The position numbers and the translations under genes are program-made. From Arthrobacter horti (GTDB taxonomy: Bacteria > Actinomycetota > Actinomycetes > Actinomycetales > Micrococcaceae): DNA of 64,000 nucleotides. The notes under the pieces were generated by a model that worked only from the letters and a program-made list of their open reading frames with translations, made no database searches and had not been told where the DNA came from. The stretch covers positions 46,698-110,697 of the forward strand of contig NZ_JAVALS010000009.1 of the NCBI RefSeq assembly GCF_030731045.1, read 5' to 3'. Of the stretch, positions 18,122-27,280 are shown in pieces. Every line of letters starts with the position of its first letter. Within the stretch, counting starts at the first letter, position 1.

Positions 18122-19234
18122 ATGACTGTCGACGTTCAGAAGCTGCAGTTCGGGCTCAACTCCTTCGGGGATGTGGCCACCGATGGGGATCGCATCCTGT
18201 CCGATGCCGAATCCCTGCGCCTGCTGGTGGACGAGGCGCAGCTCGCCGAGTCGGTGGGCCTGGACGTGTTCAGCGTCGGAGAGCACTACCGTGAAGGCCA
18301 GGTGGATTCCGCCACCCCGGTCCTGCTCGCGGCGGCCGCCCAGGCGACGTCGGCCATCCGGCTCGGCACTTCCGTGACGGTCCTCTCCACCCAGGATCCG
18401 GTACGGCTCTACCAGGAGTTCGCCACCGTGGACGCCCTCTCCGGCGGCCGCACCGAGATGGTCCTGGGCCGCGCCTCCGCCATCGAATCCTTCGCACTGT
18501 TCGGCTATGACATCGCCGAATACGAGCAGCTCTTCGAGGAGAAGCTGGACCTGTTCCTCAAGCTCATGCGCCAGGACCGCGTCACCTGGTCCGGCAAGTA
18601 CCGCAGCCCCCTGAACGACGTCCGCCTGCACCCGCGCATGCCGGAGGGTGGGATCCCCGCCTGGATCGGCATCGGCGGCAGCCCGGACTCCGTGGTCCGC
18701 GCCGCCAAGAACGGCCTGCCGCTCATGATGGCCATCATCGGCGGCCGTCCCGAACGCTTCGCCGGGCACGCCGAGCTGTACCTGAAGGCGCTGGCCAAGT
18801 ACGGGCACCAGGAACTGCCCATCGCCCAGCACTCCCTCGGCCTGGTGGCGGAGACGGATGACGAGGCGAAGAACCTGCACTGGAAGCGCTGGGAGCCGGT
18901 GGTCACCCGGATGAGCCAGGAGCGCGGCTTCTACCCGCCCACCAAGGCCCGGTATGAGGAGGAAGTGGACACCGGCGCCCTGTACGTCGGTTCCCCGGAG
19001 ACGGTGGCACAGAAGATCGCAGGCATCGTCCGGGCCAACCACCTCTCCCGCTTCGACCTGAAGTACGACCTGCTCCACCTGCCGGTGAAGGCCCGCGAGC
19101 AGAGCATCCGCCTCCTCGGCGAGAAGGTCGCCCCGCGCGTGCGCGAGCTTCTCGCGGAGGAGCCCGGCCTCTGGTATCCCACCAACCGTCCCATCGCCCG
19201 CATCACCGCGGACGGCAAGGCCGTCCACGCCTGA
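18122..19234 (+). CDS. LLM-class flavin-dependent oxidoreductase
   Basis: A 370-residue luciferase-like monooxygenase-fold enzyme ([58 protein letters not shown]). It uses reduced FMN or F420; which one is unclear. It is divergent from the marR-monooxygenase operon and is followed by a predicted NADP-linked reductase, which could supply reduced cofactor. An in-frame GTG at 18113 is an alternative start; GGAAAGG (18104-18110) lies 2 nt from it and 11 nt from the ATG. Confidence 0.85.
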   Translation: MTVDVQKLQFGLNSFGDVATDGDRILSDAESLRLLVDEAQLAESVGLDVFSVGEHYREGQVDSATPVLLAAAAQATSAIRLGTSVTVLSTQDPVRLYQEFATVDALSGGRTEMVLGRASAIESFALFGYDIAEYEQLFEEKLDLFLKLMRQDRVTWSGKYRSPLNDVRLHPRMPEGGIPAWIGIGGSPDSVVRAAKNGLPLMMAIIGGRPERFAGHAELYLKALAKYGHQELPIAQHSLGLVAETDDEAKNLHWKRWEPVVTRMSQERGFYPPTKARYEEEVDTGALYVGSPETVAQKIAGIVRANHLSRFDLKYDLLHLPVKAREQSIRLLGEKVAPRVRELLAEEPGLWYPTNRPIARITADGKAVHA

Positions 19235-19259
19235 TCCGCTTCAGCGCAAGGAGAATCTC

Positions 19260-19910
19260 ATGAGCACCACCCTCGGAATCCTCGGCGCCGGCAAGGTCGG
19301 CACCGTCTTCGCCCGCCTCGCGCTGGCCGCCGGCCACCGCGTCCTGATCTCCGGTTCCGGCGACCCGGAGCGGATCTCCCTCATCATCGACGTCCTGGCA
19401 CCCGGCGCCGTCGCGGTCCGGCCGGAGGAGGCGGCGCGGGACGCCGACGTCGTCATCCTCGCCCTGCTGCTGGGCAAGTACCGGAGCCTGCCGGCGGAGG
19501 AACTGCGCGGCAAGCCGGTCATCGACGCCATGAACTACTGGTGGGAGACGGACGGCCTGCGCGAAGATCTGCGCAACCCGGAGACCTCCACCAGCGAGAT
19601 CGTGCAGGACTTCCTGTCCGGTTCCCGCGTGGTGAAGGCCTTCAACCACATGGGCTACCACGACCTGGACGAGGGCGCTCTGCCGGCCGGCGCGGTGGGC
19701 CGCAAGGCGATCGCCGTCGCCGGTGACGCGGACGACGACGTCGCGGCGGTCGCTGCGCTGGTGGATGCGCTCGGCTTCGATCCGGTCCTGGCCGGCCCGC
19801 TCGCCGCCGGCGTGGAGCTGGAGCCCGGGCACCCGGCCTTCGGCGCCAACGTCACCGGGGAGGAACTGCGGGAGATGGTAGGGCTCCTGGCGGAGGACGC
19901 CGCCGCTTAG
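19260..19910 (+). CDS. NADPH:F420 reductase-like NAD(P)-binding protein
   Basis: A 216-residue Rossmann protein with an N-terminal dinucleotide motif ([18 protein letters not shown]) and the family-typical [11 protein letters not shown] and [11 protein letters not shown]. Related proteins reduce coenzyme F420 or other acceptors with NADPH. CAAGGAGAA lies 7 nt before the ATG, and the gap to the LLM oxidoreductase is 25 nt, so the two form an operon in which one may feed reducing power to the other (inference). Confidence 0.75.
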   Translation: MSTTLGILGAGKVGTVFARLALAAGHRVLISGSGDPERISLIIDVLAPGAVAVRPEEAARDADVVILALLLGKYRSLPAEELRGKPVIDAMNYWWETDGLREDLRNPETSTSEIVQDFLSGSRVVKAFNHMGYHDLDEGALPAGAVGRKAIAVAGDADDDVAAVAALVDALGFDPVLAGPLAAGVELEPGHPAFGANVTGEELREMVGLLAEDAAA

Positions 19911-20011
19911 GCATCACGGCTCCGCTTTCCCCGGCCCTATGGAAATCCCCCTGCGCTTCAGCGGCAGGGAATGTCCACAACGGCGGGGAAAACGCCGGCA
20001 CCGGGAAAGAG

Positions 20012-21712
20012 CTACAGCCCCAGGCGCTCCACGGCCTCCTCCCGCATCTCCACCTTGCGGATCTTGCCGGAGACCGTCATGGGGAAGCTGCCGCGCACGT
20101 CCAGGTACCGCGGGATCTTGTAGTGCGCCAGGCGTCCGGCGCAGAACTCACGGAGGTCCTCGACGGTCAGCTCCGGAACACCCGGCTTGAGGATCACGCA
20201 GGCCATGAGCTCCTCCCCGTACTTCTCATCCGGCACCCCAATCACCTGCACGTCCTGGATGGACGGGTGGTGGTACAGGAACTCCTCGATCTCCCGCGGG
20301 TAGATGTTCTCGCCGCCGCGGATCACCATGTCCTTGATGCGGCCCTCCACCAGGATGTAGCCGTCCTCATCCATGCGGGCCAGGTCCCCGGTGTGCATCC
20401 AGCCTTCGGCATCGATGGCCTCCGCAGTCTTGTCCGGCTGATCCCAGTACCCCTTCATGACCACATAGCCACGCGTGCACAGCTCTCCGATCTCCCCGCG
20501 CGACACGGCCTCACCGGTGCCGGGGTCGATGATGCGGCTCTCACAGTGCGGCATGGTCCGCCCGACGGACTCGGTGCGCTGCGCCAGGGTGTCGCCCTCG
20601 CGGGTCATGGTGGACACCGGGGACGTCTCCGTCATGCCGTAGCAGATTGCCACGTCACGCATGTGCATCTCCCCGATCACCCGCTTCATGACCTCGATGG
20701 GGCACAGCGACCCCGCCATGACACCCGTCCGCAGCGTGGACAGCACATAGGAGCCGAAGTCCGGCAGCGCCAGTTCTGCGATGAACATGGTCGGTACCCC
20801 GTACAGCGAGGTCGCCCCGAAGTCCTGGACGGACTGCAGCGTGGCGGCGGGGCTGAAGGAGCGGGACGGGATGATGGCCGTGCCGCCGTAGGAGAAGATG
20901 TTCAGATTGCCGATCACCATGCCGAAGCAGTGGTAGAACGGCACCGGGATGACCACCTTGTCCTCTTCGGTGTATTTCAGCAGCGCGCCGATCTGGTGCC
21001 CGTTGTTGAGGATGTTGTGGTGGCTCAGGGTGGCGCCCTTGGGGAACCCCGTGGTGCCGGAGGTGTACTGGATGTTGATGGCGTCCTGCGGGTCCAGCCC
21101 CGCCATGCGTTCGGCGAGCGCAGACTGCCCGACGCCGGCCGCCTCGGCAAGCAGGCCGGCCCAGCTGCGCTCTCCCTCGCGTTCGGGCACGCCGGCTTCG
21201 AGAGCCACGAGCGGATCGCTCTCCTCATTGCCCGGCAGGAAGACGAGTTCGGTCAGCCCGGGGCAGTTGAGCGCGGCGTCGCGGGCCATGGCGACGTACT
21301 CGCTGTTGCGGTCCGTGGGTGCCAGCACCAGCATCCGCATGCCGTTCTGCTTCGCCACGAACTCCAGCTCATGGCTGCGGTAGGCCGGGTTGACGTTGAC
21401 CAGGATCGCCCCGATCTTCGCGGTGGCGTACTGCAGGATGGTCCACTCGGCGCAGTTGGCGCTCCAGATGCCCACCCGCTCCCCCACGCCGATGCCCACG
21501 GCCAGCAACGCACGCGCCAGGAGGTCGACGTCGTCGTTCAGCTCTCGGTAGGTCCAGCGGCGCAGCGGCTTGCCCGGCAGCGCGGCCTCGATGAGCGCCT
21601 CACGCTCGGGAAAGCGCCGCACCACGGCCTCGAAGTCGTCTCCGATGGTCCGGTCGATCAGCGGGACGCTGGCGTCTCCGGCGGTGTAGGAAGGAGCGCT
21701 GAAGGAGTCCAT
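20012..21712 (-). CDS. Fatty-acyl-CoA ligase (AMP-binding, FadD-like)
   Basis: An ANL-superfamily ligase of 566 residues that activates a carboxylic acid with ATP and CoA. The P-loop-like signature is [19 protein letters not shown], the adenylate motif YGMTETSP, the hinge [20 protein letters not shown], and the C-terminal catalytic lysine lies in SGKIRKVEM. Length and motifs suit medium- to long-chain acyl-CoA synthetases. The ATG at 21712 is preceded by TAACGT with a 7-nt gap and no ribosome site, suggesting a leaderless transcript. It lies 38 bp behind a rhomboid gene. Confidence 0.9.
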   Translation of the reverse strand: MDSFSAPSYTAGDASVPLIDRTIGDDFEAVVRRFPEREALIEAALPGKPLRRWTYRELNDDVDLLARALLAVGIGVGERVGIWSANCAEWTILQYATAKIGAILVNVNPAYRSHELEFVAKQNGMRMLVLAPTDRNSEYVAMARDAALNCPGLTELVFLPGNEESDPLVALEAGVPEREGERSWAGLLAEAAGVGQSALAERMAGLDPQDAINIQYTSGTTGFPKGATLSHHNILNNGHQIGALLKYTEEDKVVIPVPFYHCFGMVIGNLNIFSYGGTAIIPSRSFSPAATLQSVQDFGATSLYGVPTMFIAELALPDFGSYVLSTLRTGVMAGSLCPIEVMKRVIGEMHMRDVAICYGMTETSPVSTMTREGDTLAQRTESVGRTMPHCESRIIDPGTGEAVSRGEIGELCTRGYVVMKGYWDQPDKTAEAIDAEGWMHTGDLARMDEDGYILVEGRIKDMVIRGGENIYPREIEEFLYHHPSIQDVQVIGVPDEKYGEELMACVILKPGVPELTVEDLREFCAGRLAHYKIPRYLDVRGSFPMTVSGKIRKVEMREEAVERLGL

Positions 21713-21750
21713 GGGAGGCACGTTACTGCCCGGCCGCGTCCGCCACCACC

Positions 21751-22335
21751 CTAAGAGGTGCGGCGGCCCTCCAGCCAGGCGGCCACGCCTCCGCCGAGGG
21801 CACCGAAAAGGTGCATCTGCCAGGAGATCCCGATCCGGCCGGGCAGCACTCCCCACAGAACCGCCCCGTAGGCGAGCAGCACCAGCAGCCCCACGCCGAT
21901 CTGCAGCGGCTTCCGCGCGTACACGCCCCGCAGCACCAGGTACACGATCCATCCGAACACCAGCCCGGACGCCCCCACGTGCACCGAACCGGGGAACCCG
22001 AACAGCCACGCCCCGATGCCGCCGCTCACCCAGACGAGCGCCGTGACGCGCACCCAGGTGGCCACACCGGAGAGCAGGATCATGAATCCGAGCACCAGCA
22101 GCGGGCCGGTGTTGGAGATCAGGTGGCCCCAGCCGTTGTGCAGCAGGGGTGCGAACAGCAGGCCCGCCAGGCCGTCCAGTCTCCAGGGCCGGACCCCGAA
22201 CGAGTTCAGCCGGTTGCCGAGCACGGTGTTGACGATCTCCACGGCCCAGAGCACCGCGACGAATCCCGCGATGGTCCCGGCGGCGGTGGCGAAGCGGCTG
22301 CGGGCGGGGCTTTGCCGGTCGAGACTGGAACTCAT
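21751..22335 (-). CDS. Rhomboid-family intramembrane serine protease
   Basis: A 194-residue polytopic membrane protein of minimal rhomboid size with about six hydrophobic segments. The catalytic dyad is visible: S123 in HVGASGLVFGW (GxSG motif) and H175 in SWQMHLFGALGGG. The HLISN segment is the conserved His/Asn region of TM2. Rhomboids cleave within transmembrane helices; substrates are unknown here. The ATG has TAGACT 6 nt upstream and no ribosome site. Confidence 0.88.
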   Translation of the reverse strand: MSSSLDRQSPARSRFATAAGTIAGFVAVLWAVEIVNTVLGNRLNSFGVRPWRLDGLAGLLFAPLLHNGWGHLISNTGPLLVLGFMILLSGVATWVRVTALVWVSGGIGAWLFGFPGSVHVGASGLVFGWIVYLVLRGVYARKPLQIGVGLLVLLAYGAVLWGVLPGRIGISWQMHLFGALGGGVAAWLEGRRTS

Positions 22336-22380
22336 CGGCTCAGTCTAAAAGGTTCCGGAACGCTGAAATGCACCGGAACG

Positions 22381-22421
22381 ACGACGGCGCGGCCTTCCGT
22401 GAGGAGGTCCCGCGCCGTCGT
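22381..22421. terminator. Hairpin between trxA and the rhomboid gene
   Basis: Arms ACGACGGCGCGG (22381-22392) and its complement (22410-22421) with a 17-nt loop lie just beyond the trxA stop on the minus strand. No clear U-tract follows. Similar ACGACGGCG-armed hairpins occur at 30.1 and 59.1 kb. Confidence 0.5.
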
Positions 22422-22438
22422 GGAAACGTCGGTGAGGC

Positions 22439-22822
22439 TCAGCCTTCGCCGTTGGACTCGGCGGCCTGGGTCTTCGCCACCTGGGCGTGCACCTCGGCCA
22501 TGTCCAGGCCCTTGACGGCCTCCACCAGCTTCTCCAGGTCCGGTGCGGACATGGCGCCGGGCTGGGAGAAGACCAGGACCTGCTCGCGGAACGCCATCAG
22601 CGTGGGGATGGAGGTGATGCCGGCTTCGGCGGAGAGCTGCTGCTCGGCCTCGGTGTCCACCTTGGCGAAGAAGACGTCCGGGTGCTTCTCCGACACGGCG
22701 GCGTAGTTGGGGGCGAACATCTTGCACGGACGGCACCAATCGGCCCAGAAGTCCACCAGCACGATGTCGTTGCCCTGGATGGTCTCAGCGAACTGTTCCC
22801 CGGTGATGTCTACGGTAGCCAT
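22439..22822 (-). CDS. trxA: Thioredoxin with CRPC active site
   Basis: Small cytosolic disulfide reductase, 127 residues. The active site is W-C30-R-P-C33 (VLVDFWADWCRPCKMF) instead of the usual CGPC, and the cis-Pro loop is GITSIPTLMAF. A C-terminal tail of about 20 residues extends past the thioredoxin fold. GGAGGT abuts the ATG and is too close to act as a ribosome site, while TACCGT ends 6 nt upstream; leaderless translation is likely. An Arg in the active-site loop may alter redox potential. Confidence 0.85.
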   Translation of the reverse strand: MATVDITGEQFAETIQGNDIVLVDFWADWCRPCKMFAPNYAAVSEKHPDVFFAKVDTEAEQQLSAEAGITSIPTLMAFREQVLVFSQPGAMSAPDLEKLVEAVKGLDMAEVHAQVAKTQAAESNGEG

Positions 22823-22957
22823 ACCTCCACGGTATCGAGCGCGCCTCCCGCTGGCCACCGCGAGCGCCACCTTTCCGCTCACGGCGTGACCGGTGCGATG
22901 GCCGAGAACCCCGCCGGAAAAATCAGCCTCCCGCCCCCTTCCCTTTCATTGAACACG

Positions 22958-22975
22958 TGTTTAGCATCTTAAACA
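22958..22975 (+). promoter_or_regulatory. Inverted repeat over the tetR start (TGTTTA-N6-TAAACA)
   Basis: Perfect 6-bp arms (22958-22963 and 22970-22975) enclose TAGCAT (22962-22967), a -10-like hexamer 7 nt before the ATG at 22975. A separate short palindrome AACACGTGTT overlaps it (22952-22961). Location at the start of a tetR-ABC operon suggests autoregulation. Confidence 0.45.
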
Positions 22976-23631
22976 TGCGTTCAGCACCAGAGGACGATCT
23001 CACCACCAAGGCCCGCATCCGTGACGCCGCCATCCGGCTCTACGCCCGGGACGGCTTCACCAAGACGAGCCTGCGCGCCATCGCGACGGAGGCCGGAGTC
23101 AGCCCCGGCCTGCTCATCCACCACTTCGGTTCCGCGGCGGGGCTCCGCGAGGCCTGCGACAAACAGGTCCTGGGGGTCACCACCGAACGGGCCAGCACCA
23201 AGATGCACCCCCACGGCCTCAAGGACCTCATGAGCGAGTTCACCCGGAACCCGGACGGCTACACGCTGGAGATGGACTACCTCCGGCAGGCCCTCCTGGA
23301 GGGCACCGCCACCAGTGCGGCTCTGTTCCAGCACCTCGTGGAGCTGAGCGAGACCGTGATCCGCGCCGGCATCGAGGACGGCACGGTCCGCCCCTTCGAG
23401 GACGTCCGCGGCGTGGCCGTCCTGACGGCTTTCAGCAGCGTCGGGTCCCTCGCCTTCGGGCCGTACGCCGCGGAGGCACTGGGGCTCGACGGCGGCTGGC
23501 AGGGCGTCCTGCAACGCATCGGCGGGCCCGGGCTGGAGCTGTACACCCACGGCTTCTACACCACGGACGCCTTCCTCACGGCCTATCGAGAAGCAACCAC
23601 CCCAGACCCTGACGAATCGCAGGAGGCCTGA
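22975..23631 (+). CDS. TetR-family regulator of an ABC exporter operon
   Basis: A 218-residue TetR protein: N-terminal HTH (IRDAAIRLYARDGFTKTSLR, then AIATEAGVSPGLLIHHFGS) and a ligand-binding C-terminal domain. Its stop is 1 nt from the ABC ATPase start, so the three genes form one transcription unit. In such operons TetR typically senses a toxic compound that the pump removes. The ATG at 22975 was chosen because it has TAGCAT 7 nt upstream; an in-frame GTG at 22957 is possible. Confidence 0.87.
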   Translation: MRSAPEDDLTTKARIRDAAIRLYARDGFTKTSLRAIATEAGVSPGLLIHHFGSAAGLREACDKQVLGVTTERASTKMHPHGLKDLMSEFTRNPDGYTLEMDYLRQALLEGTATSAALFQHLVELSETVIRAGIEDGTVRPFEDVRGVAVLTAFSSVGSLAFGPYAAEALGLDGGWQGVLQRIGGPGLELYTHGFYTTDAFLTAYREATTPDPDESQEA

Positions 23632-23632
23632 C

Positions 23633-24613
23633 ATGTCATCCAGCATCAGTGTGGACTCCCTCCACAAGTCTTTCGCCCGCAATGAGGTCCTGCACGGACT
23701 CAGCTTCGAGTTGCCACCCGGATCGGTCCTGGGCCTGATCGGGCCGAACGGCGCCGGGAAGACCACCACGCTGCGCTGCCTGCTGGACATCATCCGCCCC
23801 AGCAGCGGAACGCTCCGCGTCCTCGGCGAGGATCCACGGCACTCCGGACCGGAGCTCCGCCGGCGGATCGGCTACCTGCCGGGCGAGCTGATCCTGGAGT
23901 CCCGGGTCACCGGCCGCAGGCTCCTGAACCACTTCGCCGCCCTGTCCGGGCCCGTGAAGCGCGGACGGATCGAGGAACTGGCCGAGCGCCTCGCGGTCCC
24001 CTTGGACAAGCAGGTGCGCGAGCTCTCCAAGGGCAACAAGCAGAAGCTCGGTCTCATTCAGGCGTTCATGCACGACCCGGAGCTCCTGGTCCTGGACGAA
24101 CCCACCAGCGGCCTGGACCCGCTCCTCCAGCAGGAGTTCCTGGCCATGGTGGCGGAGGTCCGGAACGACGGCCGCTCCGTCCTCCTCAGCTCCCACGTCC
24201 TGAGCGAGCTGCAGCAGAGCGCGGACCGGGTGGCCATCCTGCGGGCCGGCACCATCGTGGCGAACGCCAGCGTGGACGAACTCCGCGCCAACGCGGTGCG
24301 CAAGCTCCGCGTCCGCCTCGAGGACGGCCAGGAGGCGCTCGACGACGCCACGCGCCGCCTCTCGGCGGTCCCCGGCGTCGACGGCCTGCGCACCCTGCCG
24401 GACGGACAGCTGGAGGCGAGCGTCCACGACGGCATCCGCCCCCTGCTCACCGCGCTGGCCGCGCTGCCGGTGACCGACGTCGTCCTGGAAGAACCTGATC
24501 TGGAGGAAGCGGTGCTCACCCTGTACGGCACCAACCACGGCAACGGCCATCCGGCCACCGCGACCGGGCACCGGACCCGGCGACTGGAACGTCACGCACG
24601 GAAGGAGTCCTGA
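23633..24613 (+). CDS. ABC transporter ATP-binding protein (drug-export type)
   Basis: A 326-residue nucleotide-binding subunit. Walker A is GPNGAGKTT, the signature is the variant LSKGNKQK typical of DrrA/CcmA-like exporters, and Walker B is LLVLDEPTSGLDP followed by a switch His in SSHVLSE. About 100 residues follow the ATPase core. A GGAGG site overlaps the end of tetR. Partner permease follows 1 nt after the stop. Confidence 0.9.
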   Translation: MSSSISVDSLHKSFARNEVLHGLSFELPPGSVLGLIGPNGAGKTTTLRCLLDIIRPSSGTLRVLGEDPRHSGPELRRRIGYLPGELILESRVTGRRLLNHFAALSGPVKRGRIEELAERLAVPLDKQVRELSKGNKQKLGLIQAFMHDPELLVLDEPTSGLDPLLQQEFLAMVAEVRNDGRSVLLSSHVLSELQQSADRVAILRAGTIVANASVDELRANAVRKLRVRLEDGQEALDDATRRLSAVPGVDGLRTLPDGQLEASVHDGIRPLLTALAALPVTDVVLEEPDLEEAVLTLYGTNHGNGHPATATGHRTRRLERHARKES

Positions 24614-24614
24614 C

Positions 24615-25406
24615 ATGTGGGAGATCTTCACGCGAGGCGTGGTGGACAGCTGGCGCGCGACGCTGACCTGGGCCGTGGGCCTGGTGGCTGCGGCGGCCCT
24701 GTACCTGCCGCTCTTCCCGTCGATGGTGGGCAACGGACAGATGCAGCAGATGCTCAATTCGCTGCCCTCGCAGCTGGTCAAGACCCTCAACTACGATCAG
24801 CTCGGCAACGGTGCGGGATACACCCAGTCCACGCTCTTCGGGCTACTGGGTTTCCTGCTGCTGAGCATGGCCACGATCGCCTGGGGCGCGTCCGCCGTGG
24901 GGTCGGATGAGGAGTCCGGGATCCTGGAGCTGACCCTGGCGCACGGCGTGACGCGCGTGCAGCTGGTGGCCGGGCGCGCCTTGGCGATCCTGGCCCGGTT
25001 GTTCCTCCTGGTGCTGGTCATGTACTGCGCCGTGGCCGTCCTCAACGGCCCGTCCCAGCTGAGCCTGAACCTGGGGACGGTGGCCGGCGCGGCCCTCGGC
25101 TATGCGGGCCTGATGGCCCTGAGTTCCGCGGCGGCGCTGCTCGGCGGAGCCCTCCGGGGCCGGCGCGTGCACGGGCTGATGCTGGGCGCGGCGGTCTCCG
25201 TGGCCGGGTATGTGTTCAACGCCGTGGGCCGCCAGAGCGACTCCGCGAAATGGCTGCTGAACTTCTCGCCGTACCACTGGTTCTTCGGCGCCAACCCGTT
25301 CAGCAACGGCGTCGACTGGGGCGCCTGCATCGGGATGTGGGTCGGGACGATCGTGCTCATGGCGCTCGCCGCGGTGGTCCTCCGGGCGCGCGACGTGGGC
25401 CGCTGA
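24615..25406 (+). CDS. ABC-2-type transporter permease
   Basis: A 263-residue integral membrane subunit with about six hydrophobic segments (for example TWAVGLVAAAALYLPLF, LFGLLGFLLLSMATIAWG and the C-terminal IVLMALAAVVL) and the ABC-2 family stretch SDEESGILELTLAHGVTR between helices. It pairs with the adjacent ATPase to make an exporter, possibly as a homodimer. Substrate unknown. The operon ends in a strong hairpin. Confidence 0.85.
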   Translation: MWEIFTRGVVDSWRATLTWAVGLVAAAALYLPLFPSMVGNGQMQQMLNSLPSQLVKTLNYDQLGNGAGYTQSTLFGLLGFLLLSMATIAWGASAVGSDEESGILELTLAHGVTRVQLVAGRALAILARLFLLVLVMYCAVAVLNGPSQLSLNLGTVAGAALGYAGLMALSSAAALLGGALRGRRVHGLMLGAAVSVAGYVFNAVGRQSDSAKWLLNFSPYHWFFGANPFSNGVDWGACIGMWVGTIVLMALAAVVLRARDVGR

Positions 25407-25428
25407 GCGCCCACAGGAATTGGGGGGG

Positions 25429-25450
25429 CTGCCGGGCTTCGGCCCGGCAG
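25429..25450. terminator. Hairpin with TTCG tetraloop between convergent genes
   Basis: CTGCCGGGC (25429-25437), loop TTCG, and its exact complement (25442-25450), followed on the plus strand by TTCGTCTTTG. It separates the ABC operon from the convergent thioesterase gene. Confidence 0.85.
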
Positions 25451-25471
25451 TTCGTCTTTGCCGGGGCGGCG

Positions 25472-26014
25472 TCACCACTCATGCGGAGCGTGGCTGCGCG
25501 AACCGGGCAGCGCCACCTGGGCCCGCCACTCGTGGAGCCATTCGGGCAGCTCAAGGCCTTCCGGCACGGGGCCGACTTCGGCAAGGATCTCCTCATTGGT
25601 GACCGGCCTGCCGCGGTGGACCAGGCGGGTGGCGAGGTAGGCGCGGGCGTAGACCTCGCCGTCGGCCACCATGCGCTGCTCGAAGTAGATGGCTTTGGCG
25701 TCCAGACCGATGATGCGCGTCTCGATCGTGTAGGGCTGCCACAGCTTCACGGACTTGCGGTAGCTGATGGTCTGCGCGGCCACCACGGGACTCCAGCCCT
25801 TGCGGCGCATCCGCTGCCATACCCCGGCGCGGACCATGAGGTCGAAACGCCCCAGGTCCATGAGCGAGAAGTACATGCCGTTGTTGATGTGCACGGCGAT
25901 GTCCACATCGGTGGGCAGGGCCCGCATCGGCAGGCTCGACACGTCCCAGATGCTCAGCGGCGAGCGGCGGCGGGAGGCGAACAGCAGCCACAGGGTGCGG
26001 AAGATCAGATGCAT
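25472..26014 (-). CDS. Hotdog-fold acyl-CoA thioesterase (THEM6-like)
   Basis: A 180-residue protein with the hotdog thioesterase signature DVDIAVHINNGMYFSLMDLG, in which the Asp/His region resembles 4-hydroxybenzoyl-CoA-type thioesterases, and GWSPVVAAQTISYRKSV as the following strand. It probably hydrolyses an acyl-CoA; chain specificity is unknown. The ATG has TAACAT exactly 6 nt upstream and no ribosome site, so it is likely leaderless. A palindrome covers this promoter. Confidence 0.78.
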   Translation of the reverse strand: MHLIFRTLWLLFASRRRSPLSIWDVSSLPMRALPTDVDIAVHINNGMYFSLMDLGRFDLMVRAGVWQRMRRKGWSPVVAAQTISYRKSVKLWQPYTIETRIIGLDAKAIYFEQRMVADGEVYARAYLATRLVHRGRPVTNEEILAEVGPVPEGLELPEWLHEWRAQVALPGSRSHAPHEW

Positions 26015-26020
26015 GGCTTC

Positions 26021-26038
26021 ATGTTACTCATCAGTAAC
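26021..26038 (-). promoter_or_regulatory. Thioesterase promoter with GTTACT-N4-AGTAAC palindrome
   Basis: On the minus strand TAACAT (26026-26021) ends 6 nt before the ATG at 26014. A perfect inverted repeat GTTACT-CATC-AGTAAC (26023-26038) overlaps this -10. The shape is typical of TetR-family operators, but no tetR gene is adjacent, so a regulator would act from elsewhere. Confidence 0.5.
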
Positions 26039-26056
26039 TTCCGGCGGAAGGGTGCC

Positions 26057-26851
26057 TCAGCGCCGGTGCGCGACGACGACGGCGGTCTGCCCGTCGTCGC
26101 TCAGCTCACCGCGGGCGGCCAGGCCGACGTCGCCCGCTGCCGCGACGGCGGCAGGCAGCTGATGGCGGTTCAGCTCGAGCAGCAGGCGGCCGCCGGGGCT
26201 CAGCCAGGCGCCGACGTCGCGCATCAGTTCGCGGACGAAGTCCAGGCCGTCCTCCCCGGCGAAGACAGCGGCACCGGGTTCGTGCTCGCGGGACTCGTGG
26301 GGCATGAATTCGGCCTCGGCCAGGGGGACGTAGGGCGGGACAGCGGCCAGGACGTCGATGCGGCCGCGGTGTTTCGCGGGGATGGCGGTGAGGCCGGGGC
26401 CTTCGAACAACTCCGCCTCCTCCCCCAGATTCCGGCGTGCGAAGCCGAGGGAGACGGGATCGACGTCCGAGGCCTGGAGACGGGCGCCCGGGACGTGGTG
26501 GCGGACCCAGGAGGCGAGGGGCGCGGCGCCGCAGAACGCCTCGTGGACCAGGGGTGAATCGAACGCGCGGGAGGCTTCGACGGCAAGCCCGGCCAGGAAC
26601 AGCGAGCGCTGGCGCGGGATGAAGACGCCGGGGCCCACGGTCAGGCGCAGCCCGCCGAAGTCCACCCAGCCCACCAGGTGCTCCAACGGCTCGCCGCGCT
26701 CGCGGCGAAGGCAGAGCGCATCCAGCTCGACGGCGTCGTCCGTGACGCTTTCCAGGATGGCGGCCTCCTCTTCGGCGAAGACGCAGCCGGCAGCGCGCAG
26801 GCGGAGGATCAGGGAGGCCGTGTCCACGGTGGCGGGGGTCATGGCTCTCAT
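26057..26851 (-). CDS. PrmC/HemK-like class I methyltransferase
   Basis: A 264-residue SAM-dependent methyltransferase resembling N5-glutamine methyltransferases: an N-terminal helical domain, GPGVFIPRQRSLFLAGL (the P-R region of PrmC) and VPPYVPLAEAEFMP. The catalytic NPPY tetrad of PrmC is here VPPY (in LAAVPPYVP), so the Asn that binds the substrate amide is missing; the SAM-binding Gly motif is also changed (EAFCGAAPL). It may be a divergent paralogue with another substrate. The ATG at 26851 lacks a clear ribosome site; ATG 26842 is an alternative. Confidence 0.72.
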   Translation of the reverse strand: MRAMTPATVDTASLILRLRAAGCVFAEEEAAILESVTDDAVELDALCLRRERGEPLEHLVGWVDFGGLRLTVGPGVFIPRQRSLFLAGLAVEASRAFDSPLVHEAFCGAAPLASWVRHHVPGARLQASDVDPVSLGFARRNLGEEAELFEGPGLTAIPAKHRGRIDVLAAVPPYVPLAEAEFMPHESREHEPGAAVFAGEDGLDFVRELMRDVGAWLSPGGRLLLELNRHQLPAAVAAAGDVGLAARGELSDDGQTAVVVAHRR

Positions 26852-26999
26852 GGTCCGCCCGCCCGGGCCGCCGCACAACTTCCGTCCGCCGACTATTGTC
26901 TCGCCGAGAGCGAACTCCCGGCAGATGTTCACCCGCCATTCACGATCGTTATGGAAAATGAGCGGGACGAGATGAAGAAGAGCAGCAAAGGAGACTGCT

Positions 27000-27209
27000 A
27001 TGAGCACGCTGAACGCCACCGAGACCACCCACGTCTGGCCGGAGATCCCCACGGGTCAATCCGTCACGCTCGCCGACCGCCATGGTCAGCGCATCGTGGG
27101 CCATGTGGACGGCATGACAGACGACCGCACCACCCTCTGGGTCCAGCTCGACGGCGGCCTGGGCCGCCGCCTGATCCACCACCTGGACGGCTTCGCGCTG
27201 GAGGGCTGA
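27000..27209 (+). CDS. Small hypothetical protein
   Basis: A 69-residue soluble protein (MSTLNATETTHVWPEIPTG, with beta-strand-like stretches VTLADRHGQRIVGHVDG and TTLWVQLDGG). AAAGGAGACT lies just upstream of the ATG and a strong terminator follows, so it is a well-bounded single-gene unit. It has no family I recognise. A small beta-barrel is likely from the alternating pattern. Confidence 0.7.
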   Translation: MSTLNATETTHVWPEIPTGQSVTLADRHGQRIVGHVDGMTDDRTTLWVQLDGGLGRRLIHHLDGFALEG

Positions 27210-27225
27210 ACCGCCTTTCGCTGCG

Positions 27226-27252
27226 ACGCCCCGGGCATTCCGCCCGGGGCGT
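27226..27252 (+). terminator. Terminator after the small hypothetical gene
   Basis: Perfect 11-bp stem ACGCCCCGGGC (27226-27236) and its complement (27242-27252), 5-nt loop, followed by TTTCCGTG. Confidence 0.85.
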
Positions 27253-27280
27253 TTCCGTGTCCGGGTTCGGCGCCGGGCCG

